Origin: Dyadobacter sp. CY261
Lineage (GTDB): Bacteria; Bacteroidota; Bacteroidia; Cytophagales; Spirosomataceae
Length of the DNA: 64,000 nt
Reading direction: 5' to 3'
Assembly (NCBI RefSeq): GCF_021440085.1
Contig: NZ_JAKCPW010000004.1
Location: 62,001-126,000 of the forward strand
Position 1 is the first letter of the stretch; each line of letters begins with the position of its first letter. Below are positions 1 to 8,838 of this stretch, piece after piece. A program made the position numbers and the translations under genes. Below the pieces are notes generated by a model. The model was not told the origin of the DNA and ran no database searches. It saw nothing but the letters and a program-made list of their open reading frames with translations.

Positions 1-1128
1 CATCATCAGGTCGCCCTGGCGGTCGATAATGCGCCGAATCTTTCCCAATTCGCGGATCAGGTTCTGAGGCGCCACCAGGTAGCCGGAGCGCAACCCGGGC
101 GCCAGCGCTTTGCAGAATGAACCGACATACACCACCATCCCGGCGCCATCGGCACTCGCCAGCGGCAGCACCGGGCTGCTGTTGTAGTGAAAATCGTAAT
201 CGTGATCATCTTCGAGAATGATAAAACCATATTGCACGGACAAATTCAGCAACTCCACCCGCCGCTCGGCACTCAGGGTAACCGTCGTCGGATAGTGGTG
301 ATGCGGCGTAATGTACAACATCCGGATCGGCGTGTGTTCGCAAAGCTGCCGCACTGCATCTACCGAAATGCCCTGGTCATCCACCGGCACCGAAAGGATA
401 TTCGCGCCAGCCTGTTGAAAAATCATATTGGCAACATAATAGCTCAGATCCCCAACCACCACATTGTCGCCCTTTTTGAGCAATAGCGTCGAAGCAAGGT
501 AAATGCCCATTTGAATGCCCCGGGTCGTAATAATATTCTCTGCGCCAATGTGCAGGCCTCGGGTATTGTTGAGGTAGGCCGCCAGCCGCTCGCGGAACCA
601 GATATTGCCTTCTACGTGTGAATAAGAGAGGTATTTTCGGTTATTATTCCTTCTTAAAACGCTGGAATAGGCTTTGGCCAGCTTGTCCATCGGTGCGAGG
701 CGTACGTCTGGAAGACCGTCGGTAAACTCCAAATCTACACGCGAAAGCGATACGGGCCGGTCGAGCAGCATACTTTCTTCGAATGCAAAGCCCGTCTGCC
801 GGGGATATTGTTTTAAATCACTTACATGGGCAGGCAACGCGCTGCCCCGGACTACCGGGCTCTTCCGGGTCACGAATGTGCCACGGTTGGGCAGCATCTC
901 GATCCAGCCCTGGGCGTCGAGTTCGTTATAGGCAGCAACGACGGTCTTGCGGTGCACATCGAGCATTTCCGCAAGTGAACGGGTACCAGGCAGTTGCACA
1001 CCCGTCACTAGCACGCCACGCTGGATGGCATTGATCATTTGATGGGCGATCTGCAAGTAAACTGGCGTGCCGGACTGGCGATCCAGCAGGATCACATTTT
1101 TAAAAGGAATTTCAACCGGACTACTCAT
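1..1128 (-). CDS. MocR/GntR-type PLP-dependent transcriptional regulator (C-terminus beyond window)
   Basis: Reading the minus strand from the ATG at 1128 gives 376 open codons to the window edge, so the C-terminus (usually ending near residue 480) is missing. Residues about 15-85 form a GntR winged-helix domain (GVQLPGTRSLAEML, then NRGTFV). The rest is a fold-type I aminotransferase domain with the EDDHDYDFHY motif near 305-314 and the YVGSFCK motif, in which Lys339 is the expected pyridoxal-phosphate lysine. MocR proteins are cytoplasmic regulators that use an aminotransferase-like domain to sense PLP or amino compounds, often acting on a divergent gene. Here the divergent gene is a TonB receptor only 69 bp away, which makes it the likely target (inference). 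The ligand cannot be told from sequence. Confidence 0.9.
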   Translation of the reverse strand, partial: MSSPVEIPFKNVILLDRQSGTPVYLQIAHQMINAIQRGVLVTGVQLPGTRSLAEMLDVHRKTVVAAYNELDAQGWIEMLPNRGTFVTRKSPVVRGSALPAHVSDLKQYPRQTGFAFEESMLLDRPVSLSRVDLEFTDGLPDVRLAPMDKLAKAYSSVLRRNNNRKYLSYSHVEGNIWFRERLAAYLNNTRGLHIGAENIITTRGIQMGIYLASTLLLKKGDNVVVGDLSYYVANMIFQQAGANILSVPVDDQGISVDAVRQLCEHTPIRMLYITPHHHYPTTVTLSAERRVELLNLSVQYGFIILEDDHDYDFHYNSSPVLPLASADGAGMVVYVGSFCKALAPGLRSGYLVAPQNLIRELGKIRRIIDRQGDLMM

Positions 1129-1168
1129 TAGATTCAAACCGGAGCATGGATACAGTCCGGCAAGGTAA

Positions 1169-1176
1169 TAGTTTTG
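1169..1176 (+). promoter_or_regulatory. Possible -7 box (TAnnTTTG) for the TonB receptor gene
   Basis: TAGTTTTG matches the Bacteroidota -7 consensus TAnnTTTG and lies 22 bp before the chosen ATG at 1198. No good -33 TTG is seen at the usual distance. A short inverted repeat, CCGGA/TCCGG, lies just upstream at about 1139-1160, between the divergent MocR gene and this box, and may be an operator. The box also argues against a TTG start at 1174, which would fall inside it. Confidence 0.3.
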
Positions 1177-1197
1177 TATCGAAATCAATACCCCTTT

Positions 1198-3150
1198 ATG
1201 AAACCACATTACATCGCCACCACCTTGTTTTTGCTACTGACCGGTACGCTCTGCCTGGCCCAGGAAATATCGCTCGACCCGGTCACGGTCACCTCGTCGC
1301 TGATCGAAAAACGCGCTTCGCAAACCGGCCGGAACATTGCCGTCATTAAAGGCGAATATTTTCAGCAATTGCCCGTGCACAGTATTGATGACCTGTTGCG
1401 CTACGTTCCGGGCGTTGAAATCCAGACCCGCGGCCCACAGGGTTCGCAAAGCGACATCGTTTTGCGCGGCGGCACATTCCAGCAAGTACTGGTCATTCTC
1501 GACGGTATCCGTCTCAACGACCCGAATACGGGCCATTTCAATAGCTACATTCCCATTTCACCCGCCGAAATCGACCGCATCGAGGTGCTGAAAGGCGCAT
1601 CGTCCGCATTGTATGGTTCGGATGCCGTGGGCGGGGTAATCCATGTGATATCCAAAACCTTTGCCGCGCGGCTTTCGGGCAATGCAGATGGTGATCCGGT
1701 GCAAAAAACGCAGGTGAACGGAGCATTAGGCGCCGGGGAATACGGCGCGTTCAATGCGAATGTGGGTGCATTTGTGCAACGCAATAAGCTCGCAATTTCG
1801 GGTGGCTATTTGTCCAACCATGCTTCCGGTGTGCAGCAACGAGGCATCAAGGGCTATTTCCACAACAATACAGCCTCATTGTCGCTTAGCTACGCCATTT
1901 CCCCCAACTGGAACATTGCCGTTCGCAGCGCATACGACCACCGCGATTTTGCAGCGCAGAACTTCTATACAGTGTTAAAATCGGACACGGCGAGTGAGAA
2001 AGTAAAAATGTCGTGGAACCAGGTAAGATTAGGTTATCAAAAGAACAAAACGGCTTTTTCAGTGGATGCGGGCTATAAATCGGTGCAGGACACTTATTTG
2101 TTCAACCCACATTCCATTGCCAATAGCAGTAAATCGAAACTTTGGCAGGGCCTGGCTACCTTGCAGCAGGGCATTGCTGCAAGCGCCAACCTGATTGCCG
2201 GTATCAACTTCCAGCAACGCAATATCGCCTCCAACGACCGCGGTAACCATACCTTGAACCAGCTCGCGCCCTTCGTTTCGGTAGTGCAAAGCATTGGTGA
2301 GCATTTCACGGTTACTCCTTCCGTCCGCGTCGATTGGCGGGAGCATATCGGCACCGAAGCTTCACCTCAAATCAACCTTTCTTACAAAAAAGCAAGCTGG
2401 CAGCTGCGGGCAAGCGCCGGCAAGACTATCCGCGACGCCGATTTTACGGAGCGGTTTAACAATTACGCCAAAACACTCGTCACCGGCGGCAGCGTCGGCA
2501 ATCCCGACCTGAAAGCGGAACGCTCATTCAGCTATGAAGCAGGGGCCGATTGGTTTCTGACGAGCAATGCGACGTCGCAGCTCAAAGTTTCGGGTACATT
2601 CTTCCAGCGCCGCCAAAAAGATCTGATCGACTACGTTACAACCCCATATGCGCAAATGCCGCGTAAGGATAACCTCTCGCCGACCGGCACATTCGGCCTT
2701 GCATTGAACATCGCCGAAGTGAATACAACCGGTTTTGAGCTTGATATCCAATCCGCTAATACGATTTCCGACAATCAAAAATTGCTTTTCAATGCAGGCC
2801 TTACCTGGCTTGATAGCGACAATAAAAGTCAGATTCAATCATTTTACCTGTCGTCACACGCCAAATTCCTGGCCAATTTCTCGGCCATTTACCAGATCGG
2901 CGGTTTCTCATTGAGTTTGACTGGTTTGTATAAAAAACGTGCAGAGCGGGAAGCGTCTGCCATTGAAGCGGTTATTTCAAAAAATTACTTCCTGCTCAAC
3001 GCCCGCGCCGAATATGCATTCCTAAAACGGCAGTTGGGGATATTTGTCCAGGCCGACAATGCTTTCGACAAACAGTACAGCGACGTGCTGGGGTCGGTCA
3101 TGCCGGGCCGCTGGCTGATGGGAGGCGTGCGGTTTAATTTTGCCAGATAG
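1198..3150 (+). CDS. TonB-dependent outer-membrane receptor, BtuB-like
   Basis: A 650-residue outer-membrane receptor. The ATG at 1198 gives a clean signal peptide (MKPHYIATTLFLLLTG, cleaved after about residue 22). A plug domain follows, with GVEIQTRGPQGSQSDIVLRG and the RIEVLKGASSALYGSDAVGG signature near residues 125-150. The remainder is a beta-barrel ending in an aromatic/basic terminus (GGVRFNFAR). It lacks the N-terminal carboxypeptidase-D-like extension of SusC proteins, so a BtuB/siderophore-type role is more likely than glycan uptake. The substrate is unknown: no cobalamin riboswitch is visible upstream. A BtuFCD-type importer at 21-24 kb could be a partner but is not adjacent. Control by the divergent MocR regulator is plausible. 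Confidence 0.9.
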   Translation: MKPHYIATTLFLLLTGTLCLAQEISLDPVTVTSSLIEKRASQTGRNIAVIKGEYFQQLPVHSIDDLLRYVPGVEIQTRGPQGSQSDIVLRGGTFQQVLVILDGIRLNDPNTGHFNSYIPISPAEIDRIEVLKGASSALYGSDAVGGVIHVISKTFAARLSGNADGDPVQKTQVNGALGAGEYGAFNANVGAFVQRNKLAISGGYLSNHASGVQQRGIKGYFHNNTASLSLSYAISPNWNIAVRSAYDHRDFAAQNFYTVLKSDTASEKVKMSWNQVRLGYQKNKTAFSVDAGYKSVQDTYLFNPHSIANSSKSKLWQGLATLQQGIAASANLIAGINFQQRNIASNDRGNHTLNQLAPFVSVVQSIGEHFTVTPSVRVDWREHIGTEASPQINLSYKKASWQLRASAGKTIRDADFTERFNNYAKTLVTGGSVGNPDLKAERSFSYEAGADWFLTSNATSQLKVSGTFFQRRQKDLIDYVTTPYAQMPRKDNLSPTGTFGLALNIAEVNTTGFELDIQSANTISDNQKLLFNAGLTWLDSDNKSQIQSFYLSSHAKFLANFSAIYQIGGFSLSLTGLYKKRAEREASAIEAVISKNYFLLNARAEYAFLKRQLGIFVQADNAFDKQYSDVLGSVMPGRWLMGGVRFNFAR

Positions 3151-3202
3151 CAGGGCACCGTTTTTGCAGGAGTTCGTATATTCGAAGTGAACGCACCCAT
3201 TT

Positions 3203-3976
3203 ATGTTTTCGAATATCTGTAACTCCTGCTTGCTATTGGCACTACTTTCATTTTCCGGCTTAGAGGCCAACGGTGGAATTGACAGCGCGGAAGAACATTC
3301 TGCGGCTAAAAAAATGAATGTTTACTTCATTAGCGGCCTCGGCGCCGACGAGCGCGTTTTTACCAAATTGAAGCTCGATCCAAGGCTGGATGTGAAGTAT
3401 ATTAAGTGGGTCAAGCCGCTGAAAAGGGAAACGTTGCAGCACTATGCAGCCCGTTTGAGCAAGCAGATCGACATGTCGCAGCCCTTCCAGCTGGTAGGAT
3501 TGTCTTTTGGAGGCGTGATTGCCTCGGAAATCGCAGATGTCGCTTGTCCGCAGCAGGTTACGCTCATTTCGAGCATGTCTACCGGCGTCCCGCTTTCGCG
3601 TTTTTATCAGTTAGTGATCCGGTTCTTTTTGTTTTCGCCACTATCGGCTCCGACGCTGAAATCAGCCAACCGCTTGACGTACAGCTATTTTGGAGCCGAC
3701 ACGCCGGAATTAAAAAAGCTACTCAAAGATATTCTGCATGATACCGACAGCAAATTCCTGAAATGGGCATTGATCCGGATGAGTGGCTGGGGAAGAAAAG
3801 ATCGTGCGGAAAACCTGTTTCACATTCACGGAACCGCCGATAAACTGATCCCTATCGTCATTGTAAAGCCCGATATGGTCATCAAAGACGGCGGACATTT
3901 AATGGTGTACGCCCAGGCCGATCAGATTTCAAAGATCCTCAACGACCGGCTCACGACCATTCATTCAGTAGAATGA
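3203..3976 (+). CDS. Alpha/beta hydrolase, probably exported
   Basis: A 257-residue alpha/beta hydrolase with the nucleophile elbow GLSFGG (Ser101), a likely acid in HGTAD (Asp213) and a histidine in DGGHLM (His232). The oxyanion region is FISGLGADERVF near residues 43-55. The first about 25 residues are hydrophobic (LLLALLSFSG) and look like a signal sequence; a start at the internal ATG 3314 would make the protein cytosolic. It lies 52 bp after the TonB receptor in the same direction. Its 3' end overlaps the converging oxidoreductase gene by 26 bp. No specific substrate is suggested. Confidence 0.8.
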   Translation: MFSNICNSCLLLALLSFSGLEANGGIDSAEEHSAAKKMNVYFISGLGADERVFTKLKLDPRLDVKYIKWVKPLKRETLQHYAARLSKQIDMSQPFQLVGLSFGGVIASEIADVACPQQVTLISSMSTGVPLSRFYQLVIRFFLFSPLSAPTLKSANRLTYSYFGADTPELKKLLKDILHDTDSKFLKWALIRMSGWGRKDRAENLFHIHGTADKLIPIVIVKPDMVIKDGGHLMVYAQADQISKILNDRLTTIHSVE

Positions 3977-4952
3977 TTTTTCCAATATGATCGCTGCTTT
4001 CCATTAATGCATGCGCTTTGGCAGCCTCGTCAAGCGGAAACGTTTGTGCGATTACCGTCTGGAATTGTCTGCTTTCCAAAACCGGCCACACCTGTGTTCT
4101 GATCTCTGATGTCAATGCAGTTTTAAATGCGTTATCCCGGTTTCGCAGCGTGCTTCCGGTGATGGTCAACCGCTTGCGCATAACCAGTCCGAAATCCACT
4201 TCGTCGGGCCCTTTTACCTTGGAACCGTTCATGGTATTGATAAACACCAAACGGCCCTCCTCTCGTAGCAAACGCAGGTTTTTGGGAATGTAATCGCCTC
4301 CTACCATATCCAGGATCACGTCGGCACCGAGTTCCCTGAGCTGTTCTTCAAAATCGGCAGTTTTGTAGTTCAAGCTGATATCAGCGCCTAATGCATCGCA
4401 GGCACTGCACTTTTCATCCGAGCCTGCTGTCGTGAAAACCTGTGCACCGAATACCTTGGCCAGCTGAATGGCTGTAATGCCGATTCCGCTGCTGCCGCCA
4501 TGCACAAGAAACCGCTCACCGGCCTGCAAACGCCCTCTTTGGAATACATTATGCCAAACAGTGAACACGGTTTCCGGCAACGAAGCGGCTTTTACAAAGC
4601 GATCGCCGCGGTCAAAACTTTCGGGCACGGGCAGGCAATGGCCTGCTTGCGCAATCACGTATTCCGCGTACCCACCACCGGTAAGCAATGCGCATACGGC
4701 GTCGCCCGGCTTCCATGCTGTTACATCCGGGCCCACTTCCTCAATCGTCCCGGCTACTTCCAGTCCCGGAATGTCCTGAGGCGCTCCCGGAGGTGGCGGA
4801 TAATTTCCTTTTCGCTGGAAAACATCCGGCCGATTCACGCCCGCGGCAAATACCCGGATGAGCACCTCTGAACCAGTCGGGTACGGCATTTCTACTTCTC
4901 GGGGCTGCAATACTTCCGGTCCACCGGGCTGGGTAATGACAATGGCTTTCAT
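3951..4952 (-). CDS. NAD(P)H:quinone oxidoreductase, zinc-free MDR family (PIG3/QOR-like)
   Basis: A 333-residue medium-chain reductase. The start at 4952 gives MKAIVITQPGGPEVL, the usual N-terminus of this family; upstream in-frame sequence lies inside the yccF-like gene and is ignored. The GroES-like half has AAGVNRPDVFQRKGNYPPPPG. The Rossmann half has the NADP-binding HGGSSGIGITAIQLAK motif and an INTMNGSKVKG stretch typical of the TP53I3/PIG3 group. Catalytic zinc ligands are absent, as in quinone reductases. It starts within the stop of the upstream gene (ATGA overlap), implying translational coupling with the YccF protein. Expected role: cytosolic NADPH-dependent reduction of quinones or enones. 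Confidence 0.9.
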   Translation of the reverse strand: MKAIVITQPGGPEVLQPREVEMPYPTGSEVLIRVFAAGVNRPDVFQRKGNYPPPPGAPQDIPGLEVAGTIEEVGPDVTAWKPGDAVCALLTGGGYAEYVIAQAGHCLPVPESFDRGDRFVKAASLPETVFTVWHNVFQRGRLQAGERFLVHGGSSGIGITAIQLAKVFGAQVFTTAGSDEKCSACDALGADISLNYKTADFEEQLRELGADVILDMVGGDYIPKNLRLLREEGRLVFINTMNGSKVKGPDEVDFGLVMRKRLTITGSTLRNRDNAFKTALTSEIRTQVWPVLESRQFQTVIAQTFPLDEAAKAHALMESSDHIGKIILLNEWS

Positions 4953-5323
4953 GACGAGTATATTTCTTTTCCAAACGGCGCGAACGACAGGCTCATGAGC
5001 TTGAAATGCTGCTTCGCGAAAGGTAATCCGATGATGGTGATGGCGAGTAAAATGCCGAAAATCAAATGCGTAAGGGCAATCCAGATGCCCCCCAGGAAGA
5101 TCCAGACGATATTGAAAATGGTGGACAAACAACCCGAGTCGCCCGGAATATCGCGTACATGCTGGCCGAACGGGAACAGCGTCATGATCCCGATCTTAAA
5201 ACATTGAATGCCGAAAGGAATGCCGACGATGGTGAGACAAAGGGCGAGCCCGGCGACCATATATTCGAGAAAAACGACAAATCCGCCAAAAATAAGCCAG
5301 ATGATGTTTCCGATGAAGTTCAT
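4949..5323 (-). CDS. YccF-domain inner-membrane protein
   Basis: A 124-residue membrane protein made of two similar halves, each with a hydrophobic stretch and a GIPFG/GLPFA turn (TIVGIPFGIQCFKIG, then TIIGLPFAKQHFKL). This duplication is characteristic of YccF domains. Length matches the family. The function of YccF is unknown. The stop overlaps the start of the quinone oxidoreductase by four bases, so the two are probably one transcript. Confidence 0.85.
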   Translation of the reverse strand: MNFIGNIIWLIFGGFVVFLEYMVAGLALCLTIVGIPFGIQCFKIGIMTLFPFGQHVRDIPGDSGCLSTIFNIVWIFLGGIWIALTHLIFGILLAITIIGLPFAKQHFKLMSLSFAPFGKEIYSS

Positions 5324-5384
5324 GACGTGATCAGTTTAGAAGTCCGATATGTAACTAATAGGCTAAAACTAATCCTGCCGGCAA

Positions 5385-6050
5385 CTAATGTGCCGGATTT
5401 TCGATGGACGGCTCCCTAGCTGAACGGTCGGCCGAAATCGGTGACTTCCAGTTATCTATTTTCAACAACCTGAAAAACTCCTCCTCTTCGATCTCTCTCA
5501 CGCCCCCCGAGGGCAGGTCGCCCAGTTCCAAATCCTCGATACTGGCACGGATCAGCCGTTTGCAGCGATGCCTGGCCACACGCACCATTTTTCGCACCTG
5601 GTGGAATTTCCCCTCTGTCAAAGTAATGCTGAGCCAGGTATTCGGCACATGGGATTGGGTCTCGTTCTGATGTTTGTTTAAAATTGCAGGCCGGTCGATG
5701 ATCTCCACCTCGCAAGGTGTGGTTGTGTAGTAAACACCCCCTTTAATGCGGATAGGAATGCCGCTGCGCAGTAATTCCACCGTTTCGGGCGAAACGATAT
5801 GGCCTACATTCACCCAGTAAGTACGCTTGTGCGGCACTTCGCCCTGGAACAGCAGGCTTGTAACTCTTTTATTGGTAGTCAGGATCAGCAAGCCCTCCGA
5901 AAGATTATCGAGCCGCCCCACCGCATGCGTCCCCTCCGGAAACTCAAAATCCAGATCCCCCAGCAACCGCACCTCGTCCGAGCTCACGAATTGGGAAACC
6001 ATATTGGGTGGTTTGTTGATAATGAAGTAACGGTGTGGTGTTGGAGTCAT
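5385..6050 (-). CDS. rluE: rRNA pseudouridine synthase, RsuA/RluE family
   Basis: A 221-residue pseudouridine synthase. It starts directly at the catalytic domain (YFIINKPPNMVSQF) with no S4 domain, as in RluE. The catalytic motif is GRLDNLSEGLLILT, whose Asp attacks the uridine. Later family motifs include KRTYWV and EGKFHQVRKM. The expected reaction is conversion of a uridine in 23S rRNA to pseudouridine; E. coli RluE modifies U2457. Substrate assignment is by family resemblance only. The C-terminal about 25 residues after the domain are poorly conserved in composition. Confidence 0.85.
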   Translation of the reverse strand: MTPTPHRYFIINKPPNMVSQFVSSDEVRLLGDLDFEFPEGTHAVGRLDNLSEGLLILTTNKRVTSLLFQGEVPHKRTYWVNVGHIVSPETVELLRSGIPIRIKGGVYYTTTPCEVEIIDRPAILNKHQNETQSHVPNTWLSITLTEGKFHQVRKMVRVARHRCKRLIRASIEDLELGDLPSGGVREIEEEEFFRLLKIDNWKSPISADRSAREPSIENPAH

Positions 6051-6057
6051 TGATATT

Positions 6058-6159
6058 TAAAATTTCCACTCCAAATGTTCGGGATCCTGATGACTATTCC
6101 AAATAGCCAGGATGTGAATTTTTGTTTCCGTCTCTTCGTCGAGCTCTCGTGCGCACTTC
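6058..6159 (-). pseudogene. Remnant resembling the C-terminus of a RelE/ParE-family toxin
   Basis: Just downstream of the DUF3500 gene one frame reads RELDEETETKIHILAIW, then NSHQDPEHLEWKF and a stop. The pattern (basic/acidic helix, hydrophobic ILAIW, a DPE element, short basic tail) is like the end of ParE-type toxins. There is no start codon, no toxin core and no antitoxin gene alongside, and the frame is closed upstream by a TAA. I read it as a decayed fragment; the family call is tentative because only about 33 residues remain. Confidence 0.35.
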
Positions 6160-6160
6160 C

Positions 6161-7240
6161 TCACTTCTTATGCCCCGCTTCATAATGCGCCTGCAACAAA
6201 TCCTCCCCAAAATCACTCGTCAAATCGCGCACAACCGAGTGGATATGATTTCCCCCATTCTGCGTGTTATCGAACTCGATGAGGAATGTCGGTCCGTGGA
6301 TGCGGTAGTAGTGGCCGTGGCCGGTGCCGATTTCGGGTTGCTGGTCGCCGAGCCAGGCGAAATGGATCTTGTCGAGGCCGTTCTTTTCGAGTTCGGCCCA
6401 CTGCTGACTTTTGAGCGTGACGTGGTAGCGTTGCAAATATGCCATGATGAGTTTTTTAAATGTCGCTTTTTGAGCCGCATTCAATTCGCCCATCGCAATG
6501 CCCTCCACTTTAGCCAGCGAAGCCTTTCTTGCATTGGAAGTAAATATCTCGTTAGGTGCTTTGGCACCGAGATTTGCTTTTGCCAGCTGTGAGGCATCGA
6601 GGCTGTGGAGCAGTTCGAACGCCATATCTTGTTCTGCTTTCAGGATGCGCTTGCCTTTCTGGGGCACGTCGGCCATGACCTGACCTGGGTTGCTGCCCAT
6701 AAAACTGGGCGTGTAGGTGATCTGATTGTCGACCGACGAGAAGTGCAGCGATAAATGGTGCCCTTCCACCCGCCAACCCCAGGGCTCTTTCCCAGGCGTG
6801 CCGAAAACGAGGAAAGCATAGTTTTCAGGATCGCGGTAGGTGTCGTTGGCCGGGCGTGATTCGACTACGCGGAGCACGTTTTCAAGGTCGATGATCTGCT
6901 CGGCTTTGCTGTAACCTTCCTGGCTGAGCACCACACGGATCATCGCCATTGCAGCTTTTTGCTGCGCAGGGTTCATAGTTTTGAAAGTAATCCCTTTGCG
7001 GGCGCGCGGCGTGAAGTTCCAGTCGAAACGGGCGAGGTCGGGGTAGGGAAGTTCGGTCTCTTTTCGCTGCTCGGCAGACAGGGTTTTCAAAAACGCGGTT
7101 ACCGCAGTATGCATTTCGCGGGCGAGCTGGTCGTCATTTTGCGTTACTTTCCTGCTCAATAATGGTTTGGCCAAAGTTATTCGACTTTCGATTCCGGCTA
7201 TCATCAATCCTAAACAGAAATACCAGACTAACTTTTTCAT
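6161..7240 (-). CDS. DUF3500 family exported protein
   Basis: A 359-residue protein with an N-terminal signal sequence (MKKLVWYFCLGLMIAG). The body has features I associate with DUF3500: WGWRVEGHHLSLHFS near the middle, then TPSFMGSNPG, and a C-terminal HFAWLGDQQPEIGTGHGHYYRI region with a DNTQNGGNHIHSVVRDL segment. The conserved His-rich motifs suggest a metal- or haem-type site, but the function is unknown. It stands alone on the minus strand, back to back with dgt. Confidence 0.8.
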   Translation of the reverse strand: MKKLVWYFCLGLMIAGIESRITLAKPLLSRKVTQNDDQLAREMHTAVTAFLKTLSAEQRKETELPYPDLARFDWNFTPRARKGITFKTMNPAQQKAAMAMIRVVLSQEGYSKAEQIIDLENVLRVVESRPANDTYRDPENYAFLVFGTPGKEPWGWRVEGHHLSLHFSSVDNQITYTPSFMGSNPGQVMADVPQKGKRILKAEQDMAFELLHSLDASQLAKANLGAKAPNEIFTSNARKASLAKVEGIAMGELNAAQKATFKKLIMAYLQRYHVTLKSQQWAELEKNGLDKIHFAWLGDQQPEIGTGHGHYYRIHGPTFLIEFDNTQNGGNHIHSVVRDLTSDFGEDLLQAHYEAGHKK

Positions 7241-7356
7241 ATCGCTTCGGTTTGAAATAAATCTTTGTGTATTATCTCGTTAAAAGCCCGCTCCTTATCC
7301 GTTTCTACCTGAAAACCACATTACCCCATTTCGGTCATTTTTTCCGTGAAAGCCAT

Positions 7357-7364
7357 TAGTTTTG
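7357..7364 (+). promoter_or_regulatory. Possible -7 box upstream of dgt
   Basis: TAGTTTTG fits TAnnTTTG and sits 19 bp before the dgt ATG at 7384. No convincing -33 element is visible. Confidence 0.25.
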
Positions 7365-7383
7365 CGGTTTATTTGAAATCAAT

Positions 7384-8730
7384 ATGATGAAGTGGGAACA
7401 ACTGCTGTCCGCGAAACGCTGGGGCAGTGAAGACAAATACAATGCCGATCCGGCAGAAGCGCGCTCGGAGTTCCAGCGCGATTACGACCGGCTCATCTTC
7501 TCATCTCCTTTCCGCCGGTTGCAGAACAAAACGCAGGTCTTCCCCCTTCCCGGAAGCATTTTTGTCCATAACCGACTTACACACAGCCTGGAAGTGGCCA
7601 GCGTGGGTAAATCGCTTGGGCGGATATTCTATAATCATTTAAAAACCCATGATCAGCACGTCGATGAGACACTACCACTGATCAGCGAGATCGGGAATAT
7701 TGTGTCGGCCGCCTGCCTCGCGCACGACCTCGGTAATCCAGCCTTTGGGCATTCGGGGGAGGCCGCTATTTCGCATTATTTCACAGATGATGACGGTTTG
7801 AAATACCAAAGTGAGGTCAGCGAAGTGCAATGGGCAGACCTCACCCATTTCGAAGGAAATGCGAACGCCATCCGCATTCTCACGCATCCGTATGCCGGCA
7901 AGGGTTACGGCAGTTTTGCATTGACCTACTCCACGCTCGCAGCGATCGCCAAATATCCGTGCGAATCGCTCGCCGGGCATCAGAAAGCGAATATTTATAC
8001 CAAAAAATATGGTTTCTTCCAGTCCGAACAGGCTGGTTTTAAGAAAATCGCCAACGAGCTGGGCCAGTCGCAGGTCTCGGATTTGCCGCTGGTTTATAAA
8101 CGACATCCGCTGGTATACCTGGTGGAAGCGGCAGACGATATTTGCTACAATATTATTGACCTGGAAGACGCACACCGGCTCAAAATCCTCTCTTACCAGG
8201 AAGTAGAAGCGTTATTGCTCGCGCTCTGCAACGATCCGCGGATGGCGGCACGCCTTGCGGAGATTGAAGATGACGATGCAAAAATCGGACTGCTGCGCGC
8301 CAAATCAATCAGCACGCTTATCGGCGTCTGTTCGGAACTGTTTATCAATGAACAACAGACCATTCTGAATGGTGATTTCAATGCCAGCCTGGTCGACCGC
8401 ATTCCTGAACCTCACCGTTCGGCTATGAAAGAGATTGCACGGGTTTCAGTACAAAAGATTTACAACTATTCATCCGTGGTGCAGATCGAAGTGGCGGGTT
8501 ATAAGGTAATGGGTGGGCTGCTGGAAGAGTTTATTCCTGCATATCTCAACAATAACTCGCATTACACACGGAAATTGGTAGACCTTATTCCTAAACAATT
8601 TATCACAAAAAGCACTGATACCTATACAAGGATCCAGACCGTTCTCGACTTCGTATCGGGCATGACCGACCTCTATGCAGTAGAATTATTCCGCAAAATC
8701 AAAGGGATTTCATTCCCATCTATTTCGTAG
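7384..8730 (+). CDS. dgt: Deoxyguanosinetriphosphate triphosphohydrolase (dGTPase)
   Basis: A 448-residue HD-domain enzyme expected to hydrolyse dGTP to deoxyguanosine and tripolyphosphate in the cytosol, limiting dNTP pools. The N-terminus has RDYDRLIFSSPFRRLQNKTQ, typical of dGTPases. Metal ligands are His67 in NRLTHSLEV, His114-Asp115 in CLAHDLGNPAFGHSGE, and a later Asp in the VEAADDICYNIIDLEDAHR segment. Length matches the E. coli-like class. Two ATGs stand in tandem (7384 and 7387) and either may be used. Confidence 0.95.
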   Translation: MMKWEQLLSAKRWGSEDKYNADPAEARSEFQRDYDRLIFSSPFRRLQNKTQVFPLPGSIFVHNRLTHSLEVASVGKSLGRIFYNHLKTHDQHVDETLPLISEIGNIVSAACLAHDLGNPAFGHSGEAAISHYFTDDDGLKYQSEVSEVQWADLTHFEGNANAIRILTHPYAGKGYGSFALTYSTLAAIAKYPCESLAGHQKANIYTKKYGFFQSEQAGFKKIANELGQSQVSDLPLVYKRHPLVYLVEAADDICYNIIDLEDAHRLKILSYQEVEALLLALCNDPRMAARLAEIEDDDAKIGLLRAKSISTLIGVCSELFINEQQTILNGDFNASLVDRIPEPHRSAMKEIARVSVQKIYNYSSVVQIEVAGYKVMGGLLEEFIPAYLNNNSHYTRKLVDLIPKQFITKSTDTYTRIQTVLDFVSGMTDLYAVELFRKIKGISFPSIS

Positions 8731-8838
8731 TGGTTTTCCATTTACCGTATGCGTACAGTGCCAAGCGTAAAAGTAGTTCGTTCTCAAAAGTTTTATGTAA
8801 ATTGTAGATCGAATTAAAAGCCGCAACCACCTGTACTT

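Noticed and set aside
7672..8175. Minus-strand open frame of 167 codons
   Set aside because: Antisense to dgt, whose metal motifs are intact in the plus frame.
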